64,000 bases of DNA from Streptomyces diastatochromogenes (GTDB taxonomy: Bacteria; Actinomycetota; Actinomycetes; Streptomycetales; Streptomycetaceae): assembly GCA_026913215.1 (NCBI GenBank), contig JAPTYK010000007.1, positions 124,001 to 188,000 on the forward strand. Reading direction: 5' to 3'. Made by a program: the position numbers and the translations under genes. Position 1 is the stretch's first letter. Each line of letters begins with the position of its first letter. Below, piece after piece: positions 18,164 through 27,646 of the stretch. The notes beneath the pieces were generated by a model, which was not told where the DNA came from, ran no database searches, and saw nothing but the letters and a program-made list of their open reading frames with translations.

Positions 18164-19251
18164 GTGGATCTGACGCCCGATCAAGCCGCAAACGCGGTAG
18201 AACGAAACGACTGTCCGAAGTGTGAGGTCCCGGCGGGCAGCGCCTGCCGGACCCGCAGTGGGAAGTGCGCGACGAAGTACCACACCGCCCGCTTCATCCT
18301 CGTGCCCGCGCTCCGCGAGGAACTCGACGTCCTCGTGCCGGAGGACCGCGGCCCGGGACGCACCTGGAAGCAGGGCCCGCCCGTGGAGGCGGCGCCGGCC
18401 GCCGCGGCGGCCAAGCCGATCCGGATCGGCTACGCCCGCTGCTCGACCGCGAGCCAGGAACTCGCCTCCCAGCGCGCCGCGCTCGAACCGGTCTGCAAGC
18501 GGATCTTCTCCGAGAAGATCTCCACCCGGATCAAGACCCGGCCCGAGCTGGAGAAGGCCCTCAAGCTGGCGTACGACATCAAGGAGGCCGCCCCGACCAG
18601 GAGGTCATCCTCACCGTCCACGAGCTCAAGCGCCTGGCCCGCAACGCCGCCGAGCTGATGACTCTCTCCGGCCAGCTCCAAGACGCCGGCGTGCAGCTCG
18701 AACTCCTCACCGGCCCGCTCACCGGCATCTACGACCCCAACGGCATGGGCGCCATGTTCTTCGCCGTGCTCGCCGTCGCCGCCCAGCTCGACCGCAACTA
18801 CATCCGCGAGAAGACCCTGGAGGGCCAGCAGGCCGCCGCCGCCAAGGGCAACCACGGCGGACGCCCCAAGGTCATCGACGACGACATGCTCACCTTCGCC
18901 GTCGCGCTGAAGAACAAGGGCGTCCCCGTCCCCGACATCGCGAAGAAGCTGACGATCAAGACGGGCAAGAACGCTGGGCGCCACCCCTCGGTCGCCTCGC
19001 TGTACCGGGCCCTCGCCGAGGCCGAGGACGACACCATGGCGGATGACGCACAGGTCATCGGCCCCCGCCGCCCGGTCCGCGCCCGCATCACCGAGCCCGG
19101 CAGCGGCACCGACGTGGAGCTGATGGAACGGCTCACCGCGCAGGTCCTCGGCGGCGACACCGTGCTGGACGACCTGGCCCGTCAGGCGCAGGACCGTTCC
19201 GACGACGTAGTGGCCCAGCTGCTCGCACAGGCCCGCGACAGAGACGCCTGA
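18164..19251 (+). pseudogene. tnpR: Serine recombinase/resolvase TnpR, frameshifted
   Basis: The GTG at 18164 starts a Zn-finger-like head (CPKCEVPAGSACRTRSGKCA, then HTARF). The resolvase catalytic domain follows: RIGYARCSTASQELASQ with the active Ser. A C is missing near 18595; the next frame continues EVILTVHELKRLARNAAELM, GAMFFAVLAVAAQLDRNYIR, GGRPKVIDDDMLTFA and a C-terminal helix-turn-helix plus tail to 19251. It resolves cointegrates made by TnpA. The length (about 360) is large for a Tn3 resolvase because of the added head and tail. Confidence 0.88.
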
Positions 19252-19289
19252 CCGGCCCCGGCCCGCACCGAGCTATCTCCAGGTCAGAT

Positions 19290-19338
19290 CCATGATCGTT
19301 CTCACCGATAACCGCTGTACCGATGTTCCCCGAGGCCG
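19290..19338 (-). repeat. Right terminal inverted repeat, 49 bp
   Basis: Exact inverted copy of 13277-13325, ending in GTTCCCCGAGGCCG just before the second GATTA. Confidence 0.92.
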
Positions 19339-19343
19339 GATTA
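19339..19343. repeat. Right 5-bp target duplication GATTA
   Basis: Matches 13272-13276 and completes the transposon boundary. Confidence 0.9.
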
Positions 19344-19807
19344 CGGCCGCATTGCAGATCCTGGGCATGAGCGCCCTGATCGGGGCGACGGCCGCGACCG
19401 GCACCACCCTCATCCACACGCTCCTGAGCAAGGCACGGACCTGGCACGAGATGGTCAGCTGGTGGCATCCGGCGCTGTCCTTCCTCGTCCTGGTCCCCGT
19501 CGTTCTGTACGCCTGGCGCTGGGATCGCATCAGGGCCGGTTGGCGCTTTCGCGGCTACCACCTAGGCGATGAGGAGCTGTACATACGCGCCGGTCTTCTC
19601 TACCGGCGGTTCACGGTCCTGGCCTACGCCCGGATACAGGAAGTCAACGTCGTCTCCGGTCCCATCCAGCGCCGCTACGACCTGGCCACCGTCACCATCA
19701 GCAGCGCCGCCGGGCGTATCGCCATCGCCGACGTCGACCCGCAGACGGCATACGAGCTGCGCGACCGGCTGACCGACCTCGCCCGGAAGCGGAGGCTGCC
19801 GGTATGA
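19339..19807 (+). pseudogene. C-terminal piece of bacterial PH-domain membrane protein (YdbS-like)
   Basis: Continues the frame of 13183-13276 past the transposon. Two hydrophobic helices (ILGMSALIGATAATGTTLIH; WWHPALSFLVLVPVVLYAWR) precede a DUF304/bacterial PH domain (DEELYIRAGLLYRRFTVLAY; ARIQEVNVVSGPIQRRYDLA; ATVTISSAAGRIAIADVD). YdbS-type proteins work in the membrane beside a larger three-domain partner, which here follows directly with an ATGA overlap at 19804. The cut separates the start from the body. A start inside the transposon end (ATG 19292) is open into this frame, so a truncated protein could still be made. Confidence 0.8.
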
Positions 19808-21048
19808 CGCTGTCTCCCCTGCAGGGCCGCCTTCATCCGGCCACCCCGCTGCGGCGCAGTTGGGCCGTGCTCGCCGCGCTTGCAGGTCTGGCGTACCAGC
19901 AGCACAACCTCTTCAGCGTGGGGACTTCAGACGCGAGGAACAAGATCGACGTGCCCCTTTGGGTCGCCTGTACAGCCGTAACGGTGGTTGTCGTGGTCGT
20001 CCTGAGCCTGTTCATTGCGTCGTGGAGACTGAGCCATTACAGCCTGGATGGTGACGAACTCGAGTACCGCAGTGGCCTGCTCTTCAAGGTCCGGCGTCAC
20101 TGCGAGCTTCACCACGTCCAGAGCGTCGACATCGGCCAGCCCTTCTTCGGCAGGCTTCTTGGGGTCTGCACCCTCCGAGTCGTGATGTCGGGCACGACGA
20201 TGACCCTCTCCTACCTCACCCTCAATCAGGCGAGAGCGCTCAAGGCCCGCATCCTCGCCGAAGACACCGCCGATGAGCGGCTGCACCAGGTCAGGACTGC
20301 GGACCTGGTCGTGGCTCTCCTCCTTGATCTCGGAACGAACCTGAAGTCGCTTCTCCTCGTCGGAATCGGCGTGGGCCCGTACGTTCTCTCCGGCGAGTTG
20401 TTCACCCTCTCGACGCTGGTCGCCTGCGTGCCCAAGGTGTGGAAGCTGACGGGGCGGCGGCTCTTCACCTACAGCCGGTGGTCGGTCACCCGTATCGCCG
20501 AGGGCAGCTATCGCACCGACCATGGTCTGTTCGACACCCAGCAGTACACCTACCGGGCCTCCCGCGTCGCATCCATCGAACTTCATCAGCCCGTTCTGTG
20601 GCGACGGTTCAACTGGGTCGAGGTGCGGGTGGCCGTGGCCGGAGCGGGAAAACCCGGCGTGCTGCTGCCTGTGTGCCCGCGCACCGTCGCCGAGAAGTTG
20701 GTGCTTCACCTCCTTGGGGCGGACGCCGTGGCCCATCTCCACGCTCCCATTCCGGCGCCTGGGAAGGCCCGCAGGGCGACGCCCTTCCACAGGGCGCTCG
20801 GCTACCGCCTCGGCAATGGGTACTTCGCCACCTGGCGCGGCTACTTCTTCCGCAACAGCATCACGATCTGCCCCGCTGCCCGAATTCAGACAGTCAGCGT
20901 TCGACAGGGGCCATGGCAGCGCAGGCTCGGCCTCGCCAACGTGCACGCGCACATGGCAGGAGGAAACCGCGTGTCAGCAGTCCACCGCACATCTGCCGAG
21001 TCAACCGATCTTGCGCAGCGCCTGCACCAGGCGTCCGCGCTTCATTGA
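19804..21048 (+). CDS. Multi-PH-domain membrane protein (YdbT-like), 414 aa
   Basis: Partner of the preceding gene, overlapping its stop (ATGA). It has paired hydrophobic segments near 18-30 and 50-70, then PH blocks: SHYSLDGDELEYRSGLLFKV with HHVQSVDIGQPFFGRLLGVC, a second membrane pair (TADLVVALLLDLGTNLKSLL), RWSVTRIAEGSYRTDHGLFD with ASRVASIELHQPVLWRRFNW, and a last block GYFATWRGYFFRNSITICPA. This is the domain order of YdbT-type proteins. Its role is unknown; links to membrane stress or bacteriocin tolerance are reported for relatives. Confidence 0.8.
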   Translation: MTLSPLQGRLHPATPLRRSWAVLAALAGLAYQQHNLFSVGTSDARNKIDVPLWVACTAVTVVVVVVLSLFIASWRLSHYSLDGDELEYRSGLLFKVRRHCELHHVQSVDIGQPFFGRLLGVCTLRVVMSGTTMTLSYLTLNQARALKARILAEDTADERLHQVRTADLVVALLLDLGTNLKSLLLVGIGVGPYVLSGELFTLSTLVACVPKVWKLTGRRLFTYSRWSVTRIAEGSYRTDHGLFDTQQYTYRASRVASIELHQPVLWRRFNWVEVRVAVAGAGKPGVLLPVCPRTVAEKLVLHLLGADAVAHLHAPIPAPGKARRATPFHRALGYRLGNGYFATWRGYFFRNSITICPAARIQTVSVRQGPWQRRLGLANVHAHMAGGNRVSAVHRTSAESTDLAQRLHQASALH

Positions 21049-21128
21049 TCTCGGCCCAAGCCGATCGCGTGGTTCCGTACCCCGGGCCAGCCCGTTTTCG
21101 AGCCTGTAGAGGACTGTCGTGAGGAAGG

Positions 21129-21154
21129 CCGGAAGGCGCGTACGCGCCTTCCGG
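21129..21154. terminator. Hairpin terminator after the PH-domain operon
   Basis: CCGGAAGGCGCGT followed by its exact complement gives a 26-bp perfect palindrome, 80 bases after the stop. Confidence 0.6.
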
Positions 21155-21206
21155 CAGAGGCCACCATAAGGATGTACCGCTCGTCTGCCTCAGGAGAACC
21201 GCGCCC

Positions 21207-21371
21207 GTGATCCGTGCTCACCATCGACTCAAGGGCGGGGCCGCCCAGCTCGGCGCTGCTGGCCCTGGCCTGTCCGGCCCATTCGGCATCTGGTCCGCCG
21301 ACGACCACCAGGACGACGAGGACCAGGAGCGCAAACTCACCATCGACCGCACGCAGGAGACAAGCAGCTGA
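21207..21371 (+). CDS. Small acidic hypothetical protein, 54 aa
   Basis: GTG 21207 follows AGGAGA. Translation begins MIRAHHRLKGGAAQLGAAGP, continues with FGIWSADDHQDDEDQERKLT and ends TQETSS. The stop overlaps the next ATG (TGATG at 21369-21373), so the two are likely coupled. Function unknown. Confidence 0.5.
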   Translation: MIRAHHRLKGGAAQLGAAGPGLSGPFGIWSADDHQDDEDQERKLTIDRTQETSS

Positions 21372-21867
21372 TGACCAGCGAAGACCGCGGCGCCGCCGCC
21401 CGTACACCGAGTACGACAACCTCCCGGCGCTGCACGCCCGGGAGAAGGACCTGCCGCTGCTGCACCCGTACGGCACCGTGGAGGTCGGCGGCCGTTACGT
21501 CACACCCGGCGGCGGGCGGCTGACCGTCAGGAAGGATGGCAAGCACCTCCAGATCACACTGGACCACCTTGGTTGCCCGGCCCAGCTCACCCCAGAGAAG
21601 ACTGCCCTCTTCGAGCGGCTCGGTCTCGCTGCTGAGGGCCACTGCCTGCACGCCGGGTGCCGTCATCACGTCGCTGCCGCGGGAGAGGTGCTGCGCTCCT
21701 TCGCACTACGGACCGGCAGCATCGAGCTCATCACCTTCGTTCGGGCCGCGCTCGCCATCGAACTAGGCGACGAGCGCCCCGTAGACCGGCTCCTGAAGGA
21801 CACCGAGGCGCTGGCTGGCCCCGTGCGCCGCACGGGCCCGAAGGAGCACGGCAGCACCGCCGATTGA
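21371..21867 (+). pseudogene. Hypothetical protein, about 165 aa, frameshifted near the start
   Basis: ATG 21371 overlaps the previous stop and reads MTSEDRGAAA. A C seems missing near 21403, after which the native frame is YTEYDNLPALHAREKDLPLL, VEVGGRYVTPGGGRLTVRKD and a helical C-terminus (ALRTGSIELITFVRAALAIE). Two Cys and a His (EGHCLHAGCRHH) could bind a metal. Family unknown. Confidence 0.6.
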
Positions 21868-21950
21868 GGTTCGCCAGCCCCATCCAACCAACGGGTCCAG
21901 GAAGCGCTCGTGGGCGCCAGGGACTCGGCAGACTTCACGCGGAGGAACTG

Positions 21951-22457
21951 ATGAACCACGATCTTGCTGCCGACCTTCACCGCCGCGCTGAGCAGGACCA
22001 GGCTGCCCGCCGGCGGATGCTCGAGACCGGCGACGGCCGCGACCTTGTCCGGGTCGACGCCGACAACACCGCTTGGCTCAAACGGGCCATCGCGGCACAT
22101 GGCTGGTTAGGAATCAGCCTGGTCGGCGAGCAGGGAGCCGACGAAGCGTGGCTCCTGGTCCAGCACGCCGACCGTGATCTCGATCTTCAACGTCAGGTGC
22201 TCGGTCTCCTTCAGGACGCTGTTGCGGATGGTGAGGCCCTGCCTCGCCATCTTGCCTACCTCACCGACCGGGTTCGGGTCGCGACCGACGAACCGCAGGT
22301 ATACGGGACTCAGTACATCAAAGCCCCGGACGGGAAGCTGCAGCCGTACGCCGTGGCCGAACCCGAACTGCTCGACGCTCGACGTGCCGCCATGGGCTTG
22401 GAATCCGCTGCGGAGTACGACAGGCGTATGCGCGGCCGCGGTCCTGAGGTCGTCTGA
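21951..22457 (+). CDS. DUF6624-like protein, 168 aa
   Basis: ATG 21951 follows GGAGG. An N-terminal helical repeat (ADLHRRAEQDQAARRRMLET), LVRVDADNTAWLKRAIAAHG and the C-terminal signature HLAYLTDRVRVATDEPQVYG with TQY match the DUF6624 pattern as I know it (a Leu-Asp-Arg helix followed by a YGTQ turn). No reaction is established for this family. Confidence 0.65.
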   Translation: MNHDLAADLHRRAEQDQAARRRMLETGDGRDLVRVDADNTAWLKRAIAAHGWLGISLVGEQGADEAWLLVQHADRDLDLQRQVLGLLQDAVADGEALPRHLAYLTDRVRVATDEPQVYGTQYIKAPDGKLQPYAVAEPELLDARRAAMGLESAAEYDRRMRGRGPEVV

Positions 22458-22563
22458 TGCTGGAGCTCATGGACGCGGGGGATTCGCCAGCGCTGTGCCG
22501 GCCCCGAACGGTTCGGGCTCAATGAGGCCGACGCCCCGGCCTCTCCGAAGGAGCCTCTCGACT

Positions 22564-22974
22564 ATGACCGCCTCTCACACCGCCGCGCTCGCCGTTCCCA
22601 GCCCGGGATGCTCCAAGGCCTCCGGCCTGACAGCGCCGGTCTCGGCGTCCTCACCGGCCCCGGTGACGGCAGCTCCGGCTGGCGCCCGGTGCCCCCGCTG
22701 TGAACGCGATGCGCTGTACGGCCTGGAGTGCGCGCACTGCGGCCGTGTCATCATCACCGGTCTGATCGGAGGTCCGAGCCTGTGCCCAGCAGAGGAGCGC
22801 GCCCAAGCCACCGGACGTCCGTACTGCCCGAAGTGCTACACAGCCGACGCTCAGCTGTACGTCACGGGAGCCGGCAACATGTGCGGCCCGTGTGCGGTCC
22901 GACTCCTGGGGCGCCGGGTATCGGACCTAACGCCGGTCGCGGGGACGCCCCAGGCGGGACCCGTGGGGCGGTGA
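22564..22974 (+). CDS. Zinc-ribbon hypothetical protein, 136 aa
   Basis: An Ala/Ser/Pro-rich N-terminus is followed by several CxxC pairs: CPRCERDALYGLECAHCG, then YCPKCYTADAQLYVTGAGNM and CGPCAVRLLGRR. Two zinc ribbons are likely. ATG 22564 follows GGAGCC. A hairpin follows the stop. Role unknown. Confidence 0.6.
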   Translation: MTASHTAALAVPSPGCSKASGLTAPVSASSPAPVTAAPAGARCPRCERDALYGLECAHCGRVIITGLIGGPSLCPAEERAQATGRPYCPKCYTADAQLYVTGAGNMCGPCAVRLLGRRVSDLTPVAGTPQAGPVGR

Positions 22975-23449
22975 GCTGCACATCCTGACTCGCGGATGGC
23001 CGTCGGTGGCCCGCCCGGGACGACGTGCGAAGGGCCTCCGGGCGGGCTCCGCTGTCAACGATGACAGCAGGCACCGTGCGACTGGGCGAGGCACGACCGA
23101 AAGCGGGCTTGAGGTGCCGTCCATTGGACGGCAGACTCGGTCCCGGAGAACAGCCGGTCTCCCAGTGGTTCCCGCCGTAGCGGGGATGCAGCCCGCCCCC
23201 GGCGCGGGCGCTGCCTGCACGCCTTGATTCCGTAGCCGTGCCCCGCACCTTCCCTTCACCCCGTGAGTTCGTCAGCCACTTGGCCGCGGACCGGCCCTGG
23301 GTGTCCTGCCCTAGAGCTAGGGATTGCGGGAGGGCCGGGTGGACTGGACTTGCCCAGCCCGACCCACGGCCGTCGGCCGCCTCAACCACAGGGGCTGAGC
23401 TCCTGTGGGCCCAAGGACTTGGCGACATCACTCCGAGAGGACCACAGAC
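22975..23449 (+). other. Intergenic stretch with a hairpin, about 475 b
   Basis: GCCCGCCCGG (23009-23018) pairs with CCGGGCGGGC (23038-23047), a likely terminator for the zinc-ribbon gene. The rest should hold the promoter of the next gene. Nothing else is recognisable. Confidence 0.4.
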
Positions 23450-24070
23450 ATGGCGATCGACACCCAGCGGCTCTACTACCCGGCCGACGACGAACAGCGA
23501 GCGCACCCGGAACAGCGGGTCTTCGTACGCTTCGATGTCCCCGCCCCTCGAACCCACGCAGACTGGCTGCCGGGGAGGGTGGCCATCTTCGGCAAGCGAC
23601 TGGCCCTATGGTGGCCGGAGGGCGCCCCGATCCCCTTGCCCCAGCAGATCACCACCCCGCAGGCCGCGTACGACCCGGACTTCGGCAAGAACGCGGAAAT
23701 GATCGTGTGGCCGGAGGACCTGGAGGGGGAGCGCACCACGTATGCCGTCCTGGACAGCGACGAGAAGGTAACCGTGTCCTGGAAGCCGGCCCCCGCCGTG
23801 CCGGTCCCCGGGCAGGACGGCGTCCTCGTCTCGAAGTTCGCTGGACGGCCGGTGTTGCGACACAACGAAGACGGCAGCATGGTCCTGCTGAACTACTTCA
23901 CCGGGGCGACGGTCAAGACGATCACTGGCGACAAGGCGCCCCGCCTTCGGGTGACACTCCCCCGACGGGACGTGGTGCGCGAGGCGCGGGAGCAGGTTGT
24001 TACCGGATGGCGGTTCGGGTCCGGCTCGGGCACCAATGGGGACGTCGAGGTCGACTGGCCCCATCTCTGA
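23450..24070 (+). CDS. Hypothetical protein, 206 aa
   Basis: ATG 23450 follows GAGAGG. A beta-rich soluble protein: FVRFDVPAPRTHADWLPGRV, TYAVLDSDEKVTVSWKPAPA, LNYFTGATVKTITGDKAPRL. It has no known motif. It is convergent with the 24299 gene across a hairpin. Function unknown. Confidence 0.65.
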   Translation: MAIDTQRLYYPADDEQRAHPEQRVFVRFDVPAPRTHADWLPGRVAIFGKRLALWWPEGAPIPLPQQITTPQAAYDPDFGKNAEMIVWPEDLEGERTTYAVLDSDEKVTVSWKPAPAVPVPGQDGVLVSKFAGRPVLRHNEDGSMVLLNYFTGATVKTITGDKAPRLRVTLPRRDVVREAREQVVTGWRFGSGSGTNGDVEVDWPHL

Positions 24071-24238
24071 ATCCCTGCCCCGATCCCGCGACTGAGCTGC
24101 GCTGCGTCGGGTGGGAATGAGCAGGTGGTCCCCGAGTTCGGACTTCAGCTCCCCGGCGCCACTGGGAGAGCAACCTGCCGCAGAGCCTGCCGGAAGGCGC
24201 GCGCCGCTTCGGTCACGCGGTGTGCTCGCAAGCCGGGT

Positions 24239-24268
24239 CTGGCCCCCTTCACACGGGGAGGGGGCCAG
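24239..24268. terminator. Bidirectional hairpin between convergent genes
   Basis: CTGGCCCCCT and AGGGGGCCAG pair around a 10-base loop, placed between convergent genes at 23450 and 24299. Confidence 0.6.
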
Positions 24269-24298
24269 AGCCGTACCGGTGTCGGTGGGCGCGAGCTT

Positions 24299-25492
24299 TC
24301 AGTGCTCGTGGTCCGGCTTCAGGCCGAGGACGTTGGAGACGAGCGGCACACCGATCGTCAGGGTGAGCATCGACCGGAAGGACTGGGGGATCAGGGTGCT
24401 GCCGATCTGGTGGAAGTTGTCGGCCAGAGTGCCCTCTTCGAAGCCGTCGGTGAGAAGGTCCCATGGTGATTGGCCGTGCGGTCGTTCCCGAAACTGGGTA
24501 GCCGTGGTGACGGCGTAGCAGATGACAGCCGGCCACAGCTGTTCGACCAGATAGTCCTGCGCTGCTGAAGGGCTGTCCTCCTCGTCCTCTTCCAGGATGC
24601 CGGCCATTTCGGCGTGGAAGCGGTCGCGCAGGTCGGGGTGGGCGGCCTCGACCGCGTTGACGAGGTTGTTCAGGCTTGTGCCTGGCCCCAGCCCCTGCAG
24701 GGCTGGCGGCAAGTTGCCGGGCGGAAGCCACACCCACACCTGGCCCGGGTCGAACCAGTGCGGCAGCGGTAGCCGCAGAACGCCGTCGTCGCCTTCAAGC
24801 CGTTCGCGGAAGTCCGGGCCTGCGGCGCAGGCCAAGAGGGCGGTCACGGCTGACCAGCCCGCCGGCGCGGCGACATCCTCGTCGGTCAGCGCGTCGATGA
24901 GGTAGGCCAGGCGCAACGGGTGACCACCGAGGATGTCGCCGTCGAAGACGCAGAAGGGGCAGAGGAGCCGGTCCTGCTCGGTGGCCGGCAGCAGGTGCGC
25001 GGCCGGGTACCGGTCGCCGCACAGGGAGCATTGCGCGTCGTTGACCAGTGCGTCGACCTTGGCTGCGCGGGCGCGGCCGAGTTCCTCCCATACCGTGTGC
25101 ACGATGTCTGTGAGTGGTGTAGTGCCGGGCAGGGTGAGCACCATCGCTTCCCCGGAGTTGATGGGGATTTTGGGCGTGATGAGGGTCAGCTCGGGGACGG
25201 TGGTGAGGTCGTAATGATCCGGGTCATCGGGATCTGCCTCGGTGTCCGTTCCACCCGGGCGGGAGAGCATGGACCAGACCGGCCCAAGCCAGCCGGTCCA
25301 GATGCCGCCTTCGGGGAACCCGTCGGTCTCTACAGGCCAGCCCTCGACTTGGAACGCGTTGATCAGGCGGTCCTGGAGGTCGGCCGTCAGGATTTCCTTG
25401 GGGGTGGGGGTGTGAAGTCGGGCGGCGCGGGCGTGGCTGGCGCCATCGGCCTCGGCTCGGATGGCCAACTTCTTCTTGCGGTTGCGCGTCAT
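24299..25492 (-). CDS. Hypothetical protein with zinc-binding Cys pairs, 397 aa
   Basis: Basic N-terminus (MTRNRKKKLAIRAEADGASH) loosely like the module in the 11257 and 28964 proteins. The mid region has CSLCGDRYPAAHLL and LLCPFCVFDGDILG, a four-Cys zinc site. The C-terminal half is helical (GPGTSLNNLVNAVEAAHPDL; EQLWPAVICYAVTTATQFRE). ATG 25492 is the only start before the basic module. Actinobacterial accessory regions often encode such proteins; I know no function. Confidence 0.7.
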   Translation of the reverse strand: MTRNRKKKLAIRAEADGASHARAARLHTPTPKEILTADLQDRLINAFQVEGWPVETDGFPEGGIWTGWLGPVWSMLSRPGGTDTEADPDDPDHYDLTTVPELTLITPKIPINSGEAMVLTLPGTTPLTDIVHTVWEELGRARAAKVDALVNDAQCSLCGDRYPAAHLLPATEQDRLLCPFCVFDGDILGGHPLRLAYLIDALTDEDVAAPAGWSAVTALLACAAGPDFRERLEGDDGVLRLPLPHWFDPGQVWVWLPPGNLPPALQGLGPGTSLNNLVNAVEAAHPDLRDRFHAEMAGILEEDEEDSPSAAQDYLVEQLWPAVICYAVTTATQFRERPHGQSPWDLLTDGFEEGTLADNFHQIGSTLIPQSFRSMLTLTIGVPLVSNVLGLKPDHEH

Positions 25493-25964
25493 GCGTGCTC
25501 GTCATCCCGTGCGGTCCCACGTCCCGCACTTCGGCATTTCAAGCACAGGTGATCGGTGAGTGAGATTCGACAGAACCTTGTCCGCCGGGGCTGCTGGTCA
25601 CGTGGGGACCCACAGCATCGGAGTCGGGCGGTCACTAACGCCGCGTTGACGGTAGCGCGGCGGCCCGTACGCGGGCAATCGGCCCGACTGGGCCCAGGAT
25701 CGCGCGCTCATGGGCAGAAGCCGATGAGACCGTGACGGACGGCGCGCGGCGGCATATGTAGAGATGTCTGCCCGTTCATCCTGCCGCTGCCGAGCCGGTA
25801 TGCTGCCCGGCAGGCGGCCACGACCGCCGACCGCTGAAGGGGCCCTCCGCCCACGCTGGAGACCTCGTTGGTAGGCCAAGCCGTCCTTCGACGCATCGTG
25901 CACCTGACCATGCCTGCCTTCAGAGCGGCGTGTGCGTGGGACACGCCGCTGCATGGAGTCAGAC
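25493..25964 (+). other. Intergenic stretch between divergent genes, about 470 b
   Basis: Must contain the promoters of the leftward 24299 gene and the rightward 25965 gene. I see no RNA gene, repeat or clear operator. Confidence 0.3.
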
Positions 25965-26795
25965 ATGCCTACCAATCCGCCCCGGAAGTCGCGGAAGCGT
26001 ACGCGGGAACTGCGAGAGCTGAGCCGAGCCGCCGGCCTGCGGTTCACCGAGGCGATGCGGGCGAACGATCGCACCCGAGCCGACGCCCGGCCACTGCCAC
26101 CGCACCCCTCCCCCACCCGCACCATGCTGTTGCCTCTCGTGCCGGACGCCCTGCGCAGCCTGTACGAACTGGATGGACTGCTCCTGAGGCTCCGCATGGA
26201 CATGGTCCTGAATCATGAGGGGGACCTTGTGGGCTACCGGGACAACGGAGGAGTGCCGATCCCCGGCGCGCCGATTGAGGACGTCACCGAGGCGTACTGG
26301 CAGGTTCGCAATGCACTACCCGAGGGAACGGAGGAGCTGGTGGACGGGACGGAGGAGTACCCGCCCAACATGCTGCTGCTGGTGGGGCCCGACGGCGGGA
26401 ACGTGATGCACCTGGCGTCGATTGAGGTAGCCGAGGCGGATCTCGCCCTGCTCACCACGTTCGCCGACGCCCTCGACCGCGCGGCCCGTCCGCGTCCCGG
26501 CTCGAAGTTCCAGGCCCTGAGAGAGGCGCTGGGTGAGCTTGGACGAGTGCCCTACTACTCGTGGATGCCCAAGGGGGACGAGGCCGTCGTCGCCGACTGG
26601 GTGCGGCAAGCACTGTCACCGGTCCTGGTCTCGCCTTTCGACGGCCCTCACGGCCCCGACGACTACGAGACGCTGTCCGGTGTGCTGCGGTACGCCGAGG
26701 GCCTGGGCTGGGAGAGCGTCGAGGTGAACCAGGATGAAGAGGAGGCGGCTGAGCGAGCGTCGTTCAACATGATGCGCGCGGCAGGGTGGACCTGA
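25965..26795 (+). CDS. Hypothetical protein, 276 aa
   Basis: ATG 25965 follows GGAG. A basic head (MPTNPPRKSRKRTRELREL) is followed by an acidic soluble body: LVPDALRSLYELDGLLLRLR, NMLLLVGPDGGNVMHLASIE, VAEADLALLTTFADALDRAA, and a C-terminal VSPFDGPHGPDDYETLSGVL. The head resembles the short basic modules of other proteins here. No enzymatic motif. Function unknown. Confidence 0.65.
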   Translation: MPTNPPRKSRKRTRELRELSRAAGLRFTEAMRANDRTRADARPLPPHPSPTRTMLLPLVPDALRSLYELDGLLLRLRMDMVLNHEGDLVGYRDNGGVPIPGAPIEDVTEAYWQVRNALPEGTEELVDGTEEYPPNMLLLVGPDGGNVMHLASIEVAEADLALLTTFADALDRAARPRPGSKFQALREALGELGRVPYYSWMPKGDEAVVADWVRQALSPVLVSPFDGPHGPDDYETLSGVLRYAEGLGWESVEVNQDEEEAAERASFNMMRAAGWT

Positions 26796-26942
26796 CAGCC
26801 TGCCCCGGGGCCGGGGGCCATCCGTGATGGCCAGAAGGCCGTGCAGGACCGATAGGAAGGGGACTACCACGGGCCTGGTGACGGTGGGCGTCTTCAGGCG
26901 GACGCGGTTCCGTAGGATCCTGCGTCTACTACCTTCAGACCC

Positions 26943-27530
26943 ATGACGATTCCGCCCCAGCCCTCCTCCGCCAGCCCCGTCGCCACCGTTTCGGAGATCT
27001 CCGCAGCGCTGTCGGCGCTCGGTGTGTACGCCAGCGTCCCCTCAGAGGCCGAGCTCGCGCAGCAGGCCGCCGCGGTCGGCGGAGAGCAGGTCCTGGCCGC
27101 TATCCTCGCGAACGCCCTGTACGGGGCGTCGATCGGCACCGGGATGGTCACCGAGGGCCGGATGCTCGAAAGCGGTGCCGGCGGCCGCGAGCTCGGCCTG
27201 GCCCGCGAGCAGGTCCTCAAGGCGTCCGGCGCGGACGACGTGGGCGTCATGGGCGTCCTGCACTGGCAGGCGGGCCAGGTACGTCAGCCGCTGAAGAGGA
27301 TGAATGAGGGCGGCGGCGCCGGGCCCATTGTGGAGGCCGCCGCGCACGCGTCCAACGCGCTGCTGGACCTCCTGGCCTGCACGACCGTGACCGCCGTCGA
27401 CGACGTGCGCGCCGCCGAGATCCCCGAGCAGCTCGTCCGTGCCCGCCGGGCGCTCGAGGCTGGCATCTCGGCGATCGATGCGCTGCCCGGCGCTGTCGCC
27501 GAGATGCTCCTCGGGCCCGTCACCGACTGA
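26943..27530 (+). CDS. Hypothetical protein, 195 aa
   Basis: Ala-rich helical protein: VSEISAALSALGVYASVPSE, EQVLAAILANALYGASIGTG, GADDVGVMGVLHWQAGQVRQ, IPEQLVRARRALEAGISAID. The start is ATG 26943. No recognised family. It may be co-transcribed with the genes at 27647 and 27962. Confidence 0.65.
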   Translation: MTIPPQPSSASPVATVSEISAALSALGVYASVPSEAELAQQAAAVGGEQVLAAILANALYGASIGTGMVTEGRMLESGAGGRELGLAREQVLKASGADDVGVMGVLHWQAGQVRQPLKRMNEGGGAGPIVEAAAHASNALLDLLACTTVTAVDDVRAAEIPEQLVRARRALEAGISAIDALPGAVAEMLLGPVTD

Positions 27531-27646
27531 CGCAGCGGGCATCGACGGGGCGACGGTCGGGTCCAGGAAATTGCACAGTCCTCTGTCAGTGCCGGGTGGG
27601 AGGATCGCCAGTGGCCGGGCGTCCGGCGGTAACAGGGGGGACGGAC

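Larger units (their letters stand above)
13277..19338 (+). mobile_element. Tn3-family transposon carrying merB-merR
   Basis: Complete 6062-bp unit: 49-bp perfect inverted ends, GATTA duplication, tnpA, a resolvase gene with a likely res region, and a two-gene mercury cargo (merB leftward, merR rightward). It has no merA or mercury transport gene. It lies in the first gene of a PH-domain operon. tnpA (two places), merB and tnpR each show a one-base loss, mostly in C runs, so either the copy is dead or the sequence has errors. Confidence 0.93.

Noticed and set aside
23006..23380. Possible RNA gene in the 22975-23449 gap
   Set aside because: Only one simple hairpin with no conserved arms or loops. 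It is better explained as a terminator.
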